From assembly GCA_016869075.1 (NCBI GenBank), contig VGEY01000004.1:20216-84215 (forward strand): 64,000 nt of DNA, read 5' to 3'. Positions 1 through 9,515 of this stretch are shown here, piece after piece (position 1 is the stretch's first letter; each line of letters opens with the position of its first letter). Position numbers and translations under genes: made by a program. The notes under the pieces are model-generated. The model was not told where the DNA came from. It did not search any database and saw nothing but the letters and a program-made list of their open reading frames with translations. This DNA is from Alphaproteobacteria bacterium. GTDB taxonomy: Bacteria; Pseudomonadota; Alphaproteobacteria; Paracaedibacterales; VGCI01.

Positions 1-423
<423 letters not shown>

Positions 424-431
424 AGTGCCTC

Positions 432-1184
432 ATGCGTATTCTGTTAAGCAACGATGATGGTATCTATGCCCCAGGGCTAAAAACTCTTGAAAAAATCGCA
501 AGAGCGCTCTCTGATGACATATGGATTGTAGCCCCTGAATTAGATCAGAGCGGCGCAAGTCATTCTTTAACTTTACGAGACCCATTACGGATTCGAGAAA
601 TTTCTGAACGTCGCTTTGCCATTAGTGGAACGCCGACAGATTGCGTCATGATTGCTGCCAATCACATTTTGAAAGATGAGCCCCCTTCCTTAGTATTGTC
701 TGGCGTCAATTATGGAAGTAATATGGCAGAAGATATTACATACTCAGGAACTGTTGCGGCAGCAATGGAAGCAGCTTTATTAGGAATTCCTGCCATCGCA
801 TTAAGCATGGTCATGTCTTATAAACACCCAGCGAAATGGGCAACGGCAGAACATTATGCGCCCGAGATTATACGCCATCTGCTCAAAATTAAATTTGAAA
901 GGAATGTTTTTATAAATATCAATTTTCCTGATCTTATTGTATCTTCTGTGAAAGGAATTGCAATTACCCGTCAAGGGCAAAGATGTATTGAAAGTACTCT
1001 TGAAGAAAATGTAGATCCTCGGGGTCGACAATATTATTGGATTGGTGCTATTCACTATGATGGAAGTGGTGACGAAGGAACGGATTTAAAAGCTAATGCC
1101 GAGGGGTTAATATCCATTACTCCTCTTTCTTTAGATTTTACACATCGGAAAACAATGAACCAGTTAGAAAAGGTGTTTGCTTAA
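432..1184 (+). CDS. surE: 5'/3'-nucleotidase SurE
   Basis: SurE is a metal-dependent cytosolic phosphatase that removes phosphate from nucleoside monophosphates and short polyphosphates. The N-terminal MRILLSNDDGIYAPG carries the paired aspartates that bind the metal; SGTPTDCV and VLSGVNYGSNMAEDITYSGT supply the conserved Asn and the Ser/Thr phosphate contacts. At 250 residues it has the usual length. It starts 8 bp after serS and ends 2 bp before the next lipoprotein gene, so the three are very probably co-transcribed. In many proteobacteria surE also neighbours pcm; here pcm is 9 kb away with tolC. Confidence 0.96.
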   Translation: MRILLSNDDGIYAPGLKTLEKIARALSDDIWIVAPELDQSGASHSLTLRDPLRIREISERRFAISGTPTDCVMIAANHILKDEPPSLVLSGVNYGSNMAEDITYSGTVAAAMEAALLGIPAIALSMVMSYKHPAKWATAEHYAPEIIRHLLKIKFERNVFININFPDLIVSSVKGIAITRQGQRCIESTLEENVDPRGRQYYWIGAIHYDGSGDEGTDLKANAEGLISITPLSLDFTHRKTMNQLEKVFA

Positions 1185-1186
1185 TC

Positions 1187-2179
1187 ATGATGAACTTTAA
1201 ACAAATTGCTGTTATTGCTGTTGCTATTTTAGGATTTGGTACATTGGTTGGCTGCGTTTCTCGAAGCGGACCACCTGCCTCTGTCATCTATGATAAAAAG
1301 AATACTCCATACCACATTGTGAAAAAAGGTGACAGCATTGCTTCCATCGCAAGAAAATATGGGATGAGTAAACGAGAACTGATCAGAATAAATGAACTTG
1401 AATCCCCTTATCGTATTGTTAAAGGTCAACGTTTGCTAGTTCGAGCACATAAACCATCCGTAGCTCAAAAATCTAAAGACATTGATGAAACTGAAATTCC
1501 AGCAACAGAAGAAGTAAGTTCAGTTCCAGAGGATGATGAAGTCCAAGTTAGACCTTTAGCGCCCGTTGCAGGACTGCCCACCGACAGTGGCTTGAGTGAC
1601 GCACAAAGAGGTGCCGTAGAATCTGGTGGCAAATTAAATCCTGAAACAGATGAAGAGATGGACCAAGATTCTGTTTCAGATGGTCAAGGAAAGAAAACAT
1701 ACGACGAAGATAATATCGACGAAGCTGAGCGCCAAACCAAGCGCCCTAAATATGAACAATCATCCGGTATGCCGTCTGCTCCCCCCGCTTCATCTTCCTA
1801 TACATGGCCGGCACAGGGTAAAGTCATCAGAAACTTTAATCCGAGCGGAAAAGGAAAAAATCAAAACGACGGAATTAATATTTCAGCCCCAAAGGGAACT
1901 AAAGTTGTAGCTGTTAATAATGGTGTGGTTGCTCATGCTGGTAACCAATTGCGGGGATTTGGAAATGTCGTCCTCGTCAAACATGACAACGGGTTAATGT
2001 CGGTTTATGCCCATCTTAACGAAGTATTTGTACAAAAAGGAGATGTGGTGAGTGCGGGACAAGAACTTGGAACCGTTGGTCAAACCGGAAATGTTAAAGA
2101 GCCTCAGCTTCACATTGAAATGCGCGAAGGGCGCAAGCCAGTCAATCCTGAGAAGTACTTAGGCTCTCATGGTGAATAA
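1187..2179 (+). CDS. nlpD: NlpD-like lipoprotein with LysM and LytM (M23) domains
   Basis: This is probably a cell-wall hydrolase activator of the NlpD/EnvC type. Residues 1-23 form a lipoprotein signal ending in LVGC. Residues about 43-86 are a LysM peptidoglycan-binding repeat (YHIVKKGDSIASIARKYG). A low-complexity acidic linker (about 95-200) leads to an M23 domain (about 205-325). The M23 metal site is degenerate: the usual HxGxD reads NDGIN, and the usual PHLHFE reads PQLHIE. NlpD activators have similarly lost metal ligands and switch on N-acetylmuramyl-L-alanine amidases rather than cutting peptidoglycan themselves. Position after surE matches nlpD in other proteobacteria. The amidase partner is not in this window. 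Confidence 0.85.
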   Translation: MMNFKQIAVIAVAILGFGTLVGCVSRSGPPASVIYDKKNTPYHIVKKGDSIASIARKYGMSKRELIRINELESPYRIVKGQRLLVRAHKPSVAQKSKDIDETEIPATEEVSSVPEDDEVQVRPLAPVAGLPTDSGLSDAQRGAVESGGKLNPETDEEMDQDSVSDGQGKKTYDEDNIDEAERQTKRPKYEQSSGMPSAPPASSSYTWPAQGKVIRNFNPSGKGKNQNDGINISAPKGTKVVAVNNGVVAHAGNQLRGFGNVVLVKHDNGLMSVYAHLNEVFVQKGDVVSAGQELGTVGQTGNVKEPQLHIEMREGRKPVNPEKYLGSHGE

Positions 2180-2204
2180 TTATTATTTTAGGAGGAAATA
2201 GAAA

Positions 2205-2621
2205 ATGGGTAGTGGTTTTGATATAATGGCGTTTATGCCTTTCATATTTATTTTTGGGGTGTTTTATTTTTTATTAATTCGCCCTCAACAACAGAAAATG
2301 AAAAAGCACAACATCATGCTCAGTAACTTACGTCGCGGAGACCGTGTCGTAACAAATGGTGGATTAATCGGAACGATTTCAAAAATCGTCAGTGATTCGG
2401 AAGTTCAATTAGAATTGACTGATGATGTTCGTGTTCGCCATGTCCGCGCCATGATTGCAGAAGTATTGACAAAAGATCCTGCTTCTACTGTTGGGACTGC
2501 CTCAACGACTGTTACCCCCAGCAATCAAAGTGTTGCCTCACAAAAAAAATCTGAGTCTTTAAAAAATAAAGGCTCCAGAAAAGTGGCTGTCAATCGATCA
2601 ATGAGAAAAGCAAAAGTATGA
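2205..2621 (+). CDS. yajC: Preprotein translocase subunit YajC
   Basis: This small inner-membrane partner of SecDF associates with SecYEG. It has a single transmembrane helix (about residues 8-25, IMAFMPFIFIFGVFYFLLI) followed by RPQQQKMKKH and a conserved cytosolic domain with GDRVVTNGGLIGTI. The tail (about 90-138) is Ser/Lys-rich and longer than in E. coli YajC (about 110 aa). A clear AGGAGG-like ribosome site lies about 10 bp before the ATG. The gene overlaps secD by 4 bp (ATGA), showing translational coupling. Confidence 0.95.
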   Translation: MGSGFDIMAFMPFIFIFGVFYFLLIRPQQQKMKKHNIMLSNLRRGDRVVTNGGLIGTISKIVSDSEVQLELTDDVRVRHVRAMIAEVLTKDPASTVGTASTTVTPSNQSVASQKKSESLKNKGSRKVAVNRSMRKAKV

Positions 2622-4225
2622 TTTATATCCCTCCCTGGAAAATTGTCACGATACTTCTGGTATGCTTTGCCGGCGTTTTATTTGCTCTGCCAAATATTTT
2701 GTCGCCAAACATCCATGCTATGCTTCCTGAGGCTTTTCAAAAAACTGTCAACCTTGGATTAGAATTACGGGGAGGCTCACATCTTCAATTGGAAGTTGAT
2801 CTTAAATCTGTGCTCAAGGAACAATTGCTTAATAGCTTGGATGAGGTACGCTCCACACTCAGGAAAGAACAGATTGGATACGTTGGTCTATCGATTAATC
2901 AACAACAGGGAAGCGTTAATTTCACATTACGTGACAACAAAGATTCTCCGATCCAAGTTGATAAGGCTCTCAAAATTCTTAAAAAAATTGATCCTCAAGC
3001 CACTGTTGTTATTTCAGCAGATGGGAAAGGATCTTTTACTCTTTCACCTGACTCAATTCAGAACCGTAATCGATCCGTTGTTGATCAATCCATCGAGGTG
3101 GTTCGACGCCGCATAGATGAATCAGGGACAAAAGAGCCTCTACTTCAGCGTCAAGGAGATAACAGAATTATTGTACAACTCCCAGGTGTTGAAGACCCAG
3201 CAGAAGTAAAACGTCTGATCGGTCGTACAGCAAAGATGACTTTCCGAATGGTGGATGAAGAAGCTGGGCCTATTGAAATTACTGCGAGTGGAACACCAAG
3301 AGGGACAGTACCTCCCGGTACAGAAATTTTAAAAATTGAAGATAAAACTGAAAGAGCAAAATTTATTGCCATAAAAAAGCAGGTTTCCATCAGTGGAGAT
3401 AATCTTATTGATGCGCAAGCTACTTTTGAGCATGATAGAGGAACCCCAGCAGTCTCCTTAAAATTTAACGCCGTCGGGGCGCGCAAATTCGCTGAAATAT
3501 CAGGAAACAATATTGGGCGTCGATTTGCAATCGTGTTGGATGATAAAGTCATTAGTGCCCCTGTGTTTCGAAGTCTAATTCCTAATGGTGAAGGGGTCAT
3601 CAGCGGTAGTTTTACAACACAAGAAGCCAATGAGCTTGCCCTTCTTTTGCGTGCAGGTGCCCTCCCTGCACCTCTGAATGTTATTGAAGAAAGAACAGTG
3701 GGTCCAAGCCTTGGAGCAGACTCCATAAGAGATGGACAATTGGCAACAATGCTAGCTTTTGTCTTTGTAGCTGTATTTATGGTTTTAAATTATTCCCTTT
3801 TTGGTTTGTATGCAGATATAGCTCTTGCTTTCAACCTTGTCTTTCTATTTGCTGCTCTATCATTATTACAGGCCACACTTACATTACCTGGCATCGCGGG
3901 TATTGCGCTCACCATTGGAATGGCGGTGGATGCAAACGTTCTCATTTATGAACGCATAAAAGAAGAATTGCGCCATGGGCTTCGCCCCATTGCAGCTATT
4001 GAAACAGGGTATGCACGCGCCATTACAACCATTATTGATTCAAACCTGACAACTCTCATAGGTGCGGCCGTCTTGTTTGAATTTGGAACAGGACCTATTC
4101 GTGGCTTTGCCGTTACCTTAGCGCTTGGTATCGTCATTTCTCTCTTCACGTCCATATCTTTAACGCGTTTAATTATTGTAACGTGGCTACGCAGACGTGG
4201 CAGCGTTTCATCATTGCCCATTTAA
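2618..4225 (+). CDS. secD: Protein translocase subunit SecD
   Basis: SecD is an RND-family inner-membrane protein that, with SecF, uses the proton gradient to help pull secreted proteins through SecYEG. It has an N-terminal membrane helix (about 8-25), then LGLELRGGSHLQLEVD, a large periplasmic part with the P1 head (VDQSIEVVRRRIDESGT), and a C-terminal block of five membrane helices beginning after GPSLGADSI. The conserved GMAVDANVLIYERIKEEL motif in the transmembrane block includes residues linked to proton transfer. 535 residues is typical for alphaproteobacteria. It is translationally coupled to yajC and 12 bp upstream of secF. Confidence 0.97.
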   Translation: MIYIPPWKIVTILLVCFAGVLFALPNILSPNIHAMLPEAFQKTVNLGLELRGGSHLQLEVDLKSVLKEQLLNSLDEVRSTLRKEQIGYVGLSINQQQGSVNFTLRDNKDSPIQVDKALKILKKIDPQATVVISADGKGSFTLSPDSIQNRNRSVVDQSIEVVRRRIDESGTKEPLLQRQGDNRIIVQLPGVEDPAEVKRLIGRTAKMTFRMVDEEAGPIEITASGTPRGTVPPGTEILKIEDKTERAKFIAIKKQVSISGDNLIDAQATFEHDRGTPAVSLKFNAVGARKFAEISGNNIGRRFAIVLDDKVISAPVFRSLIPNGEGVISGSFTTQEANELALLLRAGALPAPLNVIEERTVGPSLGADSIRDGQLATMLAFVFVAVFMVLNYSLFGLYADIALAFNLVFLFAALSLLQATLTLPGIAGIALTIGMAVDANVLIYERIKEELRHGLRPIAAIETGYARAITTIIDSNLTTLIGAAVLFEFGTGPIRGFAVTLALGIVISLFTSISLTRLIIVTWLRRRGSVSSLPI

Positions 4226-4237
4226 GAGGCTTATCCC

Positions 4238-5164
4238 ATGGCACTACTCCATATTATCCCCTACAATACAAAAATTAACTTTGTTGGCTTGCGCTTTATT
4301 ACCTTTGCCATTTCAATACTCGTGATCCTGGCTTCATCTATTAGCTTTGGCATTAGGGGAATTAATTACGGTATCGATTTTCGCGGAGGGTTTATTTTAG
4401 AGGTTCGGATGCCTGATAAGCCCAATGTGCCCGCCTTAAGAGAAAAAATGGAAGGTCTTCATTTAGGAGAAGTTTCCATCCAAGATTTTGGCAAAGATAA
4501 TACCCTCCTTATTCGTCTGGAACGACACACTGAAGAAGGAAAAGAGGACTCGCAAGTGCAGTCTGAGACCCTTGAAAAAGTTAAAAGTGTCTTAGGAAGT
4601 GGCGTTGACTATCGTAAGGTTGAAACCATTGGACCAAAGGTCGGTGGCGAGCTTATTCGAAACGCTCTTAAAGCAATTGGTTTTGCCCTTTTGGCTATGT
4701 TGGTTTACATTGCCATCCGCTTCGAATGGCAATTTGCTGCGTGCGCAATCATTGCTCTTATTCACGACTGTGTTGCCATTTTGGGGCTGTTCTCTCTCTC
4801 CCCATTGGAATTTAATGAAAATGCTGTTATTGCCATCCTGATTACTGCCGGGTATTCCATAAATGATACGATCGTTATCTTTGATCGTATTCGAGAAAAT
4901 ATTCGAAAATATCGAAAAATGAATCTGGGAGACCTTATTAACAAGAGTTTGAATGAAACTCTTTCTCGAACCATCTTAACCGCTTCAACCAGTTTGTTAG
5001 CTCTGATGGCTTTATACTTCTGGGGTGGTAAAGTTATTTCCACTTTTACTCTTCCCATCATTATTGGAATTATGATTGGTTCATTTTCCTCAATCTGCTT
5101 AGCAGCTCCATTATTGCTTTATTTACACCTTAAAAGAGGGGAAGAAGTAACTGTTAAAGAGTAA
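4238..5164 (+). CDS. secF: Protein translocase subunit SecF
   Basis: SecF is the partner of SecD. It has an N-terminal membrane helix (about 18-38), then YGIDFRGGFILEVR, a short periplasmic domain with the ETIGPKVGGEL motif, and a five-helix transmembrane domain containing GYSINDTIVIFDRIREN, the SecF counterpart of the SecD proton-relay motif. A good AAGAGG ribosome site precedes the ATG. It is the last gene of the operon and ends 8 bp before the convergent AbiEii gene. Confidence 0.97.
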   Translation: MALLHIIPYNTKINFVGLRFITFAISILVILASSISFGIRGINYGIDFRGGFILEVRMPDKPNVPALREKMEGLHLGEVSIQDFGKDNTLLIRLERHTEEGKEDSQVQSETLEKVKSVLGSGVDYRKVETIGPKVGGELIRNALKAIGFALLAMLVYIAIRFEWQFAACAIIALIHDCVAILGLFSLSPLEFNENAVIAILITAGYSINDTIVIFDRIRENIRKYRKMNLGDLINKSLNETLSRTILTASTSLLALMALYFWGGKVISTFTLPIIIGIMIGSFSSICLAAPLLLYLHLKRGEEVTVKE

Positions 5165-5172
5165 GAAGCCGG

Positions 5173-6126
5173 CTATTCATTAAATACTTTTTGAACAAGA
5201 GTTATAAACCGTTCTACGGCTTTCTCAAATGATAACTGGTCATTAGTACTGCCATAAATGTAAGTTGTTACGTAGCTTAGATAATTCGCTCGGTGTATCT
5301 CGTTAGATTCTAATTCATCGAGGGCTTTCTTAATTTCATCTGATAGTTCTTCACTATTTAATTTCTGTCGGGTTTTAAGATCTTCATCTATGACCTCGGG
5401 ACATATTTTTTTAAAATCATCTAAGTCAGATAATTTAGGTTCTAATATAGCAATATCATAAAGATGCCGAATTTGTTCTGGTTTGCGCTTATCTGAGTCT
5501 TCCTCTAATAAATTTCTCCAAATAAGAGCACTGACTTTTCCAGCACAAATTTCTTCAACAGAAAGACACTCCAAATTTTCCTCTTCTGGAGGACTCTTCT
5601 TTGCCTCAGATAAAAATGATGAAACTGTCTTTCTTGGTAAATTTTTTATTTTAGTATCATTTTTGTAGATAACTTCAAGCTTAAGGGTGGGTCTTAAATT
5701 ATCCCCTTCTACATGTGGTATCTGTCTATTATATTCTATTTCAAACAACCAATTTTTATATTCATTATGTCTATGTGATGTTAATATATTAAAGCCTTTC
5801 TTTGGAAGATAAGCTTCTAATTCTTTATACAATTTTCTAAGCTTTCGCCGTAATGCTGATGGATTATTGAGGCTAAAGTTATCATTCAGATAAATAAAGT
5901 CACAATCTTCGGAAAATCTTTGAATATTTTCTTTATGACCCTTTGACAAGGCCGTACCACCTGTAAAAATGAAAGAGCCACCTTCGGCATTAAATTCTTG
6001 AAGGCACTTAATCAAGTGAACTGCATAATAATCTTTTTCAAGATAGCTTACGTAACATCCTAGTTCTGTGGCTATCTCGGTAAGTAATTCTACATCAGAT
6101 GCGTTCAAAGGTAAGAAAAGTGCCAT
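5173..6126 (-). CDS. AbiEii-type nucleotidyltransferase toxin
   Basis: This is the toxin half of a type IV (AbiE) toxin-antitoxin system. AbiEii proteins are DNA polymerase beta-like nucleotidyltransferases; relatives modify tRNA acceptor ends with nucleotides and cause growth arrest during phage infection. The hallmark motifs are present near residues 57-80: FTGGTALSK (NTase GG(T/S) loop) and RFSEDCDF (acidic metal ligands); a downstream VEEICAGKVSAL block is also typical of the family. The ATG at 6126 is chosen; an in-frame TTG at 6135 with a closer AAGGA is possible. It overlaps the upstream antitoxin gene by about 30 bp. AT-rich, and wedged between secF and popZ, it looks acquired. Confidence 0.85.
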   Translation of the reverse strand: MALFLPLNASDVELLTEIATELGCYVSYLEKDYYAVHLIKCLQEFNAEGGSFIFTGGTALSKGHKENIQRFSEDCDFIYLNDNFSLNNPSALRRKLRKLYKELEAYLPKKGFNILTSHRHNEYKNWLFEIEYNRQIPHVEGDNLRPTLKLEVIYKNDTKIKNLPRKTVSSFLSEAKKSPPEEENLECLSVEEICAGKVSALIWRNLLEEDSDKRKPEQIRHLYDIAILEPKLSDLDDFKKICPEVIDEDLKTRQKLNSEELSDEIKKALDELESNEIHRANYLSYVTTYIYGSTNDQLSFEKAVERFITLVQKVFNE

Positions 6127-6532
6127 TATATCCAATTTTCCTTGTTATACGACCTTTTACGGCCACAACACGACCAGTTGGGACTTGTGTTGATATACCT
6201 CGGTTGTATGCTCGTTCAGCTCGGCTTTGACCCATTTTAATATTTAGTCGCTTCAAACTTACTCTACCTATGGTTGAAATTGGGGCGCAAGGTATTATTT
6301 TTCCTGAAACTTTGGATATCTTAGTTTTTGCATACAGGCCGTATCCTGTCCTTATGAGTTTTCCCTTTCTCACAAGCTTTTTAAGAGCGCGTCCCACTTG
6401 ATCATAATCTGAGCATATCTCCTCAAAATCAGAGCGCAAAAAGACAAGGCGCCGTTTGCGACTAATATAATCTTGAATTTTTTCTTCCAAACATCCTGTA
6501 CGCATGCTAAACACTTTACAAAAATACGACAC
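6095..6532 (-). CDS. AbiEi-like antitoxin (DUF6088 family)
   Basis: This is the probable antitoxin and autorepressor for the overlapping AbiEii gene. The N-terminal half is a winged-helix DNA-binding region (LRSDFEEICSDYDQVGRALK then KGKLIRTGYGLYAKTK), the arrangement of AbiEi and DUF6088 proteins. At 145 residues it is shorter than classic AbiEi (about 190) and lacks most of the C-terminal antitoxin domain. Three starts are possible: GTG 6532, GTG 6514 and ATG 6505. None has a strong ribosome site; 6532 is given as the longest. Gene order antitoxin-then-toxin with overlap is standard for AbiE. Confidence 0.75.
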   Translation of the reverse strand: MSYFCKVFSMRTGCLEEKIQDYISRKRRLVFLRSDFEEICSDYDQVGRALKKLVRKGKLIRTGYGLYAKTKISKVSGKIIPCAPISTIGRVSLKRLNIKMGQSRAERAYNRGISTQVPTGRVVAVKGRITRKIGYNGTFLTFERI

Positions 6533-6650
6533 TTTCTACTTATTAATATATTGTATTTCTTTTAATTTTCAAGGAGTTTTTGTAGATATATAAAGGGCAG
6601 GTATTATCTGGGCTAATCTAAGGCAAGAAAAATGCCAGAATAAGGAATGA

Positions 6651-7298
6651 TCACAGATGCTTGGTGATGCGCTTAATTTCTTTAGATACCATTTCTTCCA
6701 CGAGAGAAGGTAAATGGGTATCAATCCATTGCTTAATAAGGGGACGCACCATATCTTGAATGAGTTGATCCAACGTAAGATTACGTTGATCAACAAGGTT
6801 TGAGAATTTTTTAGCAGGAATGGTTTTTGAAGCATGTGCCAAGCGAGACAGAGAGTTCGCAGAGGCTGATATTGTATGCGACGAACCTAAAGACGCGTCT
6901 GATTCAGGAGAAAGAGTTTCTTTTAAAGAAGAATTTAAACGATCCCCTTTTTTAGATTCGAGTGGGTTTGTTAAATTCATAATTGAATCGTCAACTTCAT
7001 CCCTGGAAGGTTGTCGTGCAGCATTCCCTCTTTCGCCAGAAGAATTAAAATTTGACTTTCCCCCACCGAGGGGATTTGTTAAATCCAAAATATCAGAACC
7101 ATGTTCATCTAAATATTCTGCTTTGCGTTGCCGGCCAGCAGTATGTCCTGCAGGAGGAACAACAACTGCTTCTGACAAATCACCCTTATAGACCCTTTTA
7201 TGAGGATCTTCAGAAGGGATATCTGAAACAAATTTTCGTATAGAGGCTAAAATTTCCTCCATCGACATGTCTTCCTCATGGTCCCTCTTAAGCGTCAT
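6651..7298 (-). CDS. popZ: Polar organizing protein PopZ (DUF2497)
   Basis: PopZ is a self-assembling pole-organising protein of alphaproteobacteria that captures ParB-bound centromeres and recruits cell-cycle proteins. The architecture matches: a short N-terminal helix SMEEILASIRKFVSD (about residues 12-26), a long disordered, charged middle (about 30-165), and a conserved C-terminal helical assembly region (LDQLIQDMVRPLIKQWIDTH then LPSLVEEMVSKEIKRI). The neighbouring tolC, and pcm and rhodanese beyond it, are the normal alphaproteobacterial context, where popZ usually precedes valS. No valS follows here; AbiE genes lie next instead. parA and parB, its likely functional partners, are at 38.2-39.9 kb. 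Confidence 0.88.
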   Translation of the reverse strand: MTLKRDHEEDMSMEEILASIRKFVSDIPSEDPHKRVYKGDLSEAVVVPPAGHTAGRQRKAEYLDEHGSDILDLTNPLGGGKSNFNSSGERGNAARQPSRDEVDDSIMNLTNPLESKKGDRLNSSLKETLSPESDASLGSSHTISASANSLSRLAHASKTIPAKKFSNLVDQRNLTLDQLIQDMVRPLIKQWIDTHLPSLVEEMVSKEIKRITKHL

Positions 7299-7540
7299 TC
7301 TTCTTCCTCAAACAAAAAAACTGACAATATAGAAATAGTCTACACCTAATGCTATAAAATATTCCAGAACTAGATTTTGATAGTCCCAGCCCCTCCCAGC
7401 TTACCAGGAGGCTCTCTTTAAATAAATGGTATATCAAATCTCTGTAATCAAATAAAGTTTTATATGAGATTCATGCACTCTGCAGTAACCCATGCAACCC
7501 AAAGGAAGTCTAAAGTATTGGAAATATTGTGAAGATAAGG

Positions 7541-7580
7541 AAAAACCTATCCCAACAAAAAATGTCTGGGATAGGTTTTT
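7541..7580. terminator. Bidirectional intrinsic terminator
   Basis: A perfect 14-bp inverted repeat (7541-7554 and 7567-7580, core CCTATCCCA / TGGGATAGG) with a 12-nt loop. Both arms begin or end in A/T runs, so each strand gives a hairpin followed by a U tract. It lies 48 bp past the tolC stop and would end tolC transcripts. The rest of the gap between tolC and popZ (7299-7627) shows no other recognisable element and presumably holds the popZ promoter. Confidence 0.85.
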
Positions 7581-7627
7581 TTAATAAATAAGATAAAGAA
7601 ATATATAAATTTTATAATTCTTTTCTT

Positions 7628-9190
7628 TTACCAACTGTTCCTTACATCATTATAATGAATGTGTGGGTTGTAGGCTTTCACTTTCAATTTCATATCAAAA
7701 GCGTTCAAACGACCCATGTTTGCCAAAACACTATATGCGGATTCATAGTAACTTTGTTCAGCTCTTACAAGATTGAGCTGTGAGTTAACCAAATCACGTT
7801 GTGCGTTCAAAACATCCAACAAAATCTTTGAACCCACGAGCATTTCTTGACGTGTACCTTCAAGGCTTACCTCGTTTGATTTAACCTGAATTCTATAATT
7901 TTGGACGTTGGCTTTAGCCGACAAATAGTTTTCCCAGGATTCAACAAGTTGCTTAACAATTTTACGGCGCGCCGTTTCTATGGCTATACGACGTCCTTCT
8001 GCAATTTCTCTTAATTCTCGGCTCTTACCACGCGCAAGACCACCATTTTCATAAATAGGAATTTTTAAGTTAAGCGCCACGCGTTGAGCCGTCGTAAAGT
8101 CGTGGTTTTGTAAAACACCAAGCGCTGTCGTATTTGTACGCTGAAGCTGACCAGTTCTCTCTACAGCTCCTTCAACATCCAATTTTGGTAACAAATCAGC
8201 ATCACTAACTTTAATGGCGTTGCGATCTGCTTTTTCTTGATAAAGAGCAGCGATAATTGCTGGGTTGTTCTTTTGTGCAATTTCAATAGCCTCTTTGAGA
8301 CCTCTTGGTAAGCTAAATGGCTCGCCTGGTTTTTTCAATTTACCAGGACGTGCACCAGTAACTTGCTCAAAATTAGCCTCAGCAGCAAGCAGCTGAGCTT
8401 CTGTTAATTCACGATCTGCAGTACCGCTGGCCAAGTTTGCTTCGGCTTGCGCAATACTTGTACGCGTTTCTTCACCAACGTTAAATTTATCGCGCGTGGC
8501 CTCGAGTGTCTTTTTCAAAGCAAGCTCGTTACTGCGGCGGAATTCCAATTCAGCCGTTTTTGCAACAACACCGAAATAGGCTTGAACCGTTGCAAACAAA
8601 ACTTCGCGTTCCTTATCGAGCAACTGAGCACGTGCCGCCAATACAGAATTCTCAGCTTGGCAGGTACTTGCGATCGTTTTTCCACCATTAAAGATATTCT
8701 GACTTACAGTAACGTTTGCCTGCGCAGTTGATTGGTTTAAACCACTTTGTGCTTGCAATTGAAGGCCACTGTTTGCAGTATCTTTGGTTGAACCAGAATA
8801 AATATTTTTCTCTCCACCAACTCTTGCATTTGCAACAACAGATGGGCGCCATCCTGCCAAAGCTTGAGGAACGCTTTCATCACGTGCTCTCACTTGTGCT
8901 TGGAGTTCTTTTAAATCTGTATTGTGGAGGTAAGCAGCTTCAAGAGCGCCTTGAATGGTTTCAACAGTCTTTCTGCGTTCTGGTTTGCGGGCACCTGCGA
9001 CAGGATCGTACGCTGGGTATACCTCTTCTTGTAGAACGGCAGGCTTTGCTTCTGCATTTTTTTGCGCTGGCGCAGCTGCAGGCTTTGTTTCAGCAAGAAT
9101 ACCATCCATTGAAAATGGAGAAACAGAGAGTGCTAAACCTAGAATTCCATACTTTAAATTCCAACATACTTTTGGATTTTGATTTTTCAT
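7628..9190 (-). CDS. tolC: TolC family outer membrane efflux channel
   Basis: TolC forms the trimeric outer-membrane tunnel used by type I secretion and multidrug efflux systems. The ATG at 9190 has an AAAGGA site and gives a signal peptide (about residues 1-33, hydrophobic YGILGLALSVSPF), so 520 aa is preferred over a 561-aa reading from farther upstream. The body has the two-fold OEP repeat: LEAAYLHNTDLKELQAQVRA in the first half and LKEAIEIAQKNNPAIIAAL in the second, with long coiled coils and NIFNGGKT / IPIYENGGLARGK strand regions. A Pro/Ala-rich spacer follows the signal. Neighbours pcm, rhodanese and popZ are conserved in alphaproteobacteria. Confidence 0.93.
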   Translation of the reverse strand: MKNQNPKVCWNLKYGILGLALSVSPFSMDGILAETKPAAAPAQKNAEAKPAVLQEEVYPAYDPVAGARKPERRKTVETIQGALEAAYLHNTDLKELQAQVRARDESVPQALAGWRPSVVANARVGGEKNIYSGSTKDTANSGLQLQAQSGLNQSTAQANVTVSQNIFNGGKTIASTCQAENSVLAARAQLLDKEREVLFATVQAYFGVVAKTAELEFRRSNELALKKTLEATRDKFNVGEETRTSIAQAEANLASGTADRELTEAQLLAAEANFEQVTGARPGKLKKPGEPFSLPRGLKEAIEIAQKNNPAIIAALYQEKADRNAIKVSDADLLPKLDVEGAVERTGQLQRTNTTALGVLQNHDFTTAQRVALNLKIPIYENGGLARGKSRELREIAEGRRIAIETARRKIVKQLVESWENYLSAKANVQNYRIQVKSNEVSLEGTRQEMLVGSKILLDVLNAQRDLVNSQLNLVRAEQSYYESAYSVLANMGRLNAFDMKLKVKAYNPHIHYNDVRNSW

Positions 9191-9515
9191 TGTTCTGGTC
9201 CTTTTGTTAACGTTTAAGCTTTCTTCAGTCCTTATATTACTTGTCATCAAACCCTCCAACTTTGGCCATTTTGGGCGCTCCACTTGAAGAACACACCCTT
9301 CTCGTATACTCAAAGTTTCAAGTTACTAAGGTTAATAGATGGTTAAAAGTCCCAACAAAATTAAAATAATTTTACATTAAAGTTTTATATCTTTATTTCT
9401 CTCTCTTTTACAAGCGATTATTACCTTTTCAGCTGAGTTTAGAGTGAGAAAATAAGTAGATTTATTAAGAGATGTTGCAAAAAAAACACGAAAATACTTA
9501 AAGACGTTAAAAGAA
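9191..9515. other. AT-rich gap upstream of tolC
   Basis: About 325 bp between the rhodanese stop and the chosen tolC start. It should contain the tolC promoter. No RNA gene, convincing terminator or additional ORF was seen. An in-frame extension of tolC reads up to 9313 but lacks a better ribosome site and would bury the signal peptide. Confidence 0.5.

Noticed and set aside
8716..9210. Plus-strand ORF of 164 codons over tolC
   Set aside because: It is the antisense frame of a well-supported tolC gene and is Leu/Gln-rich as expected for an antisense reading of a coiled-coil protein.
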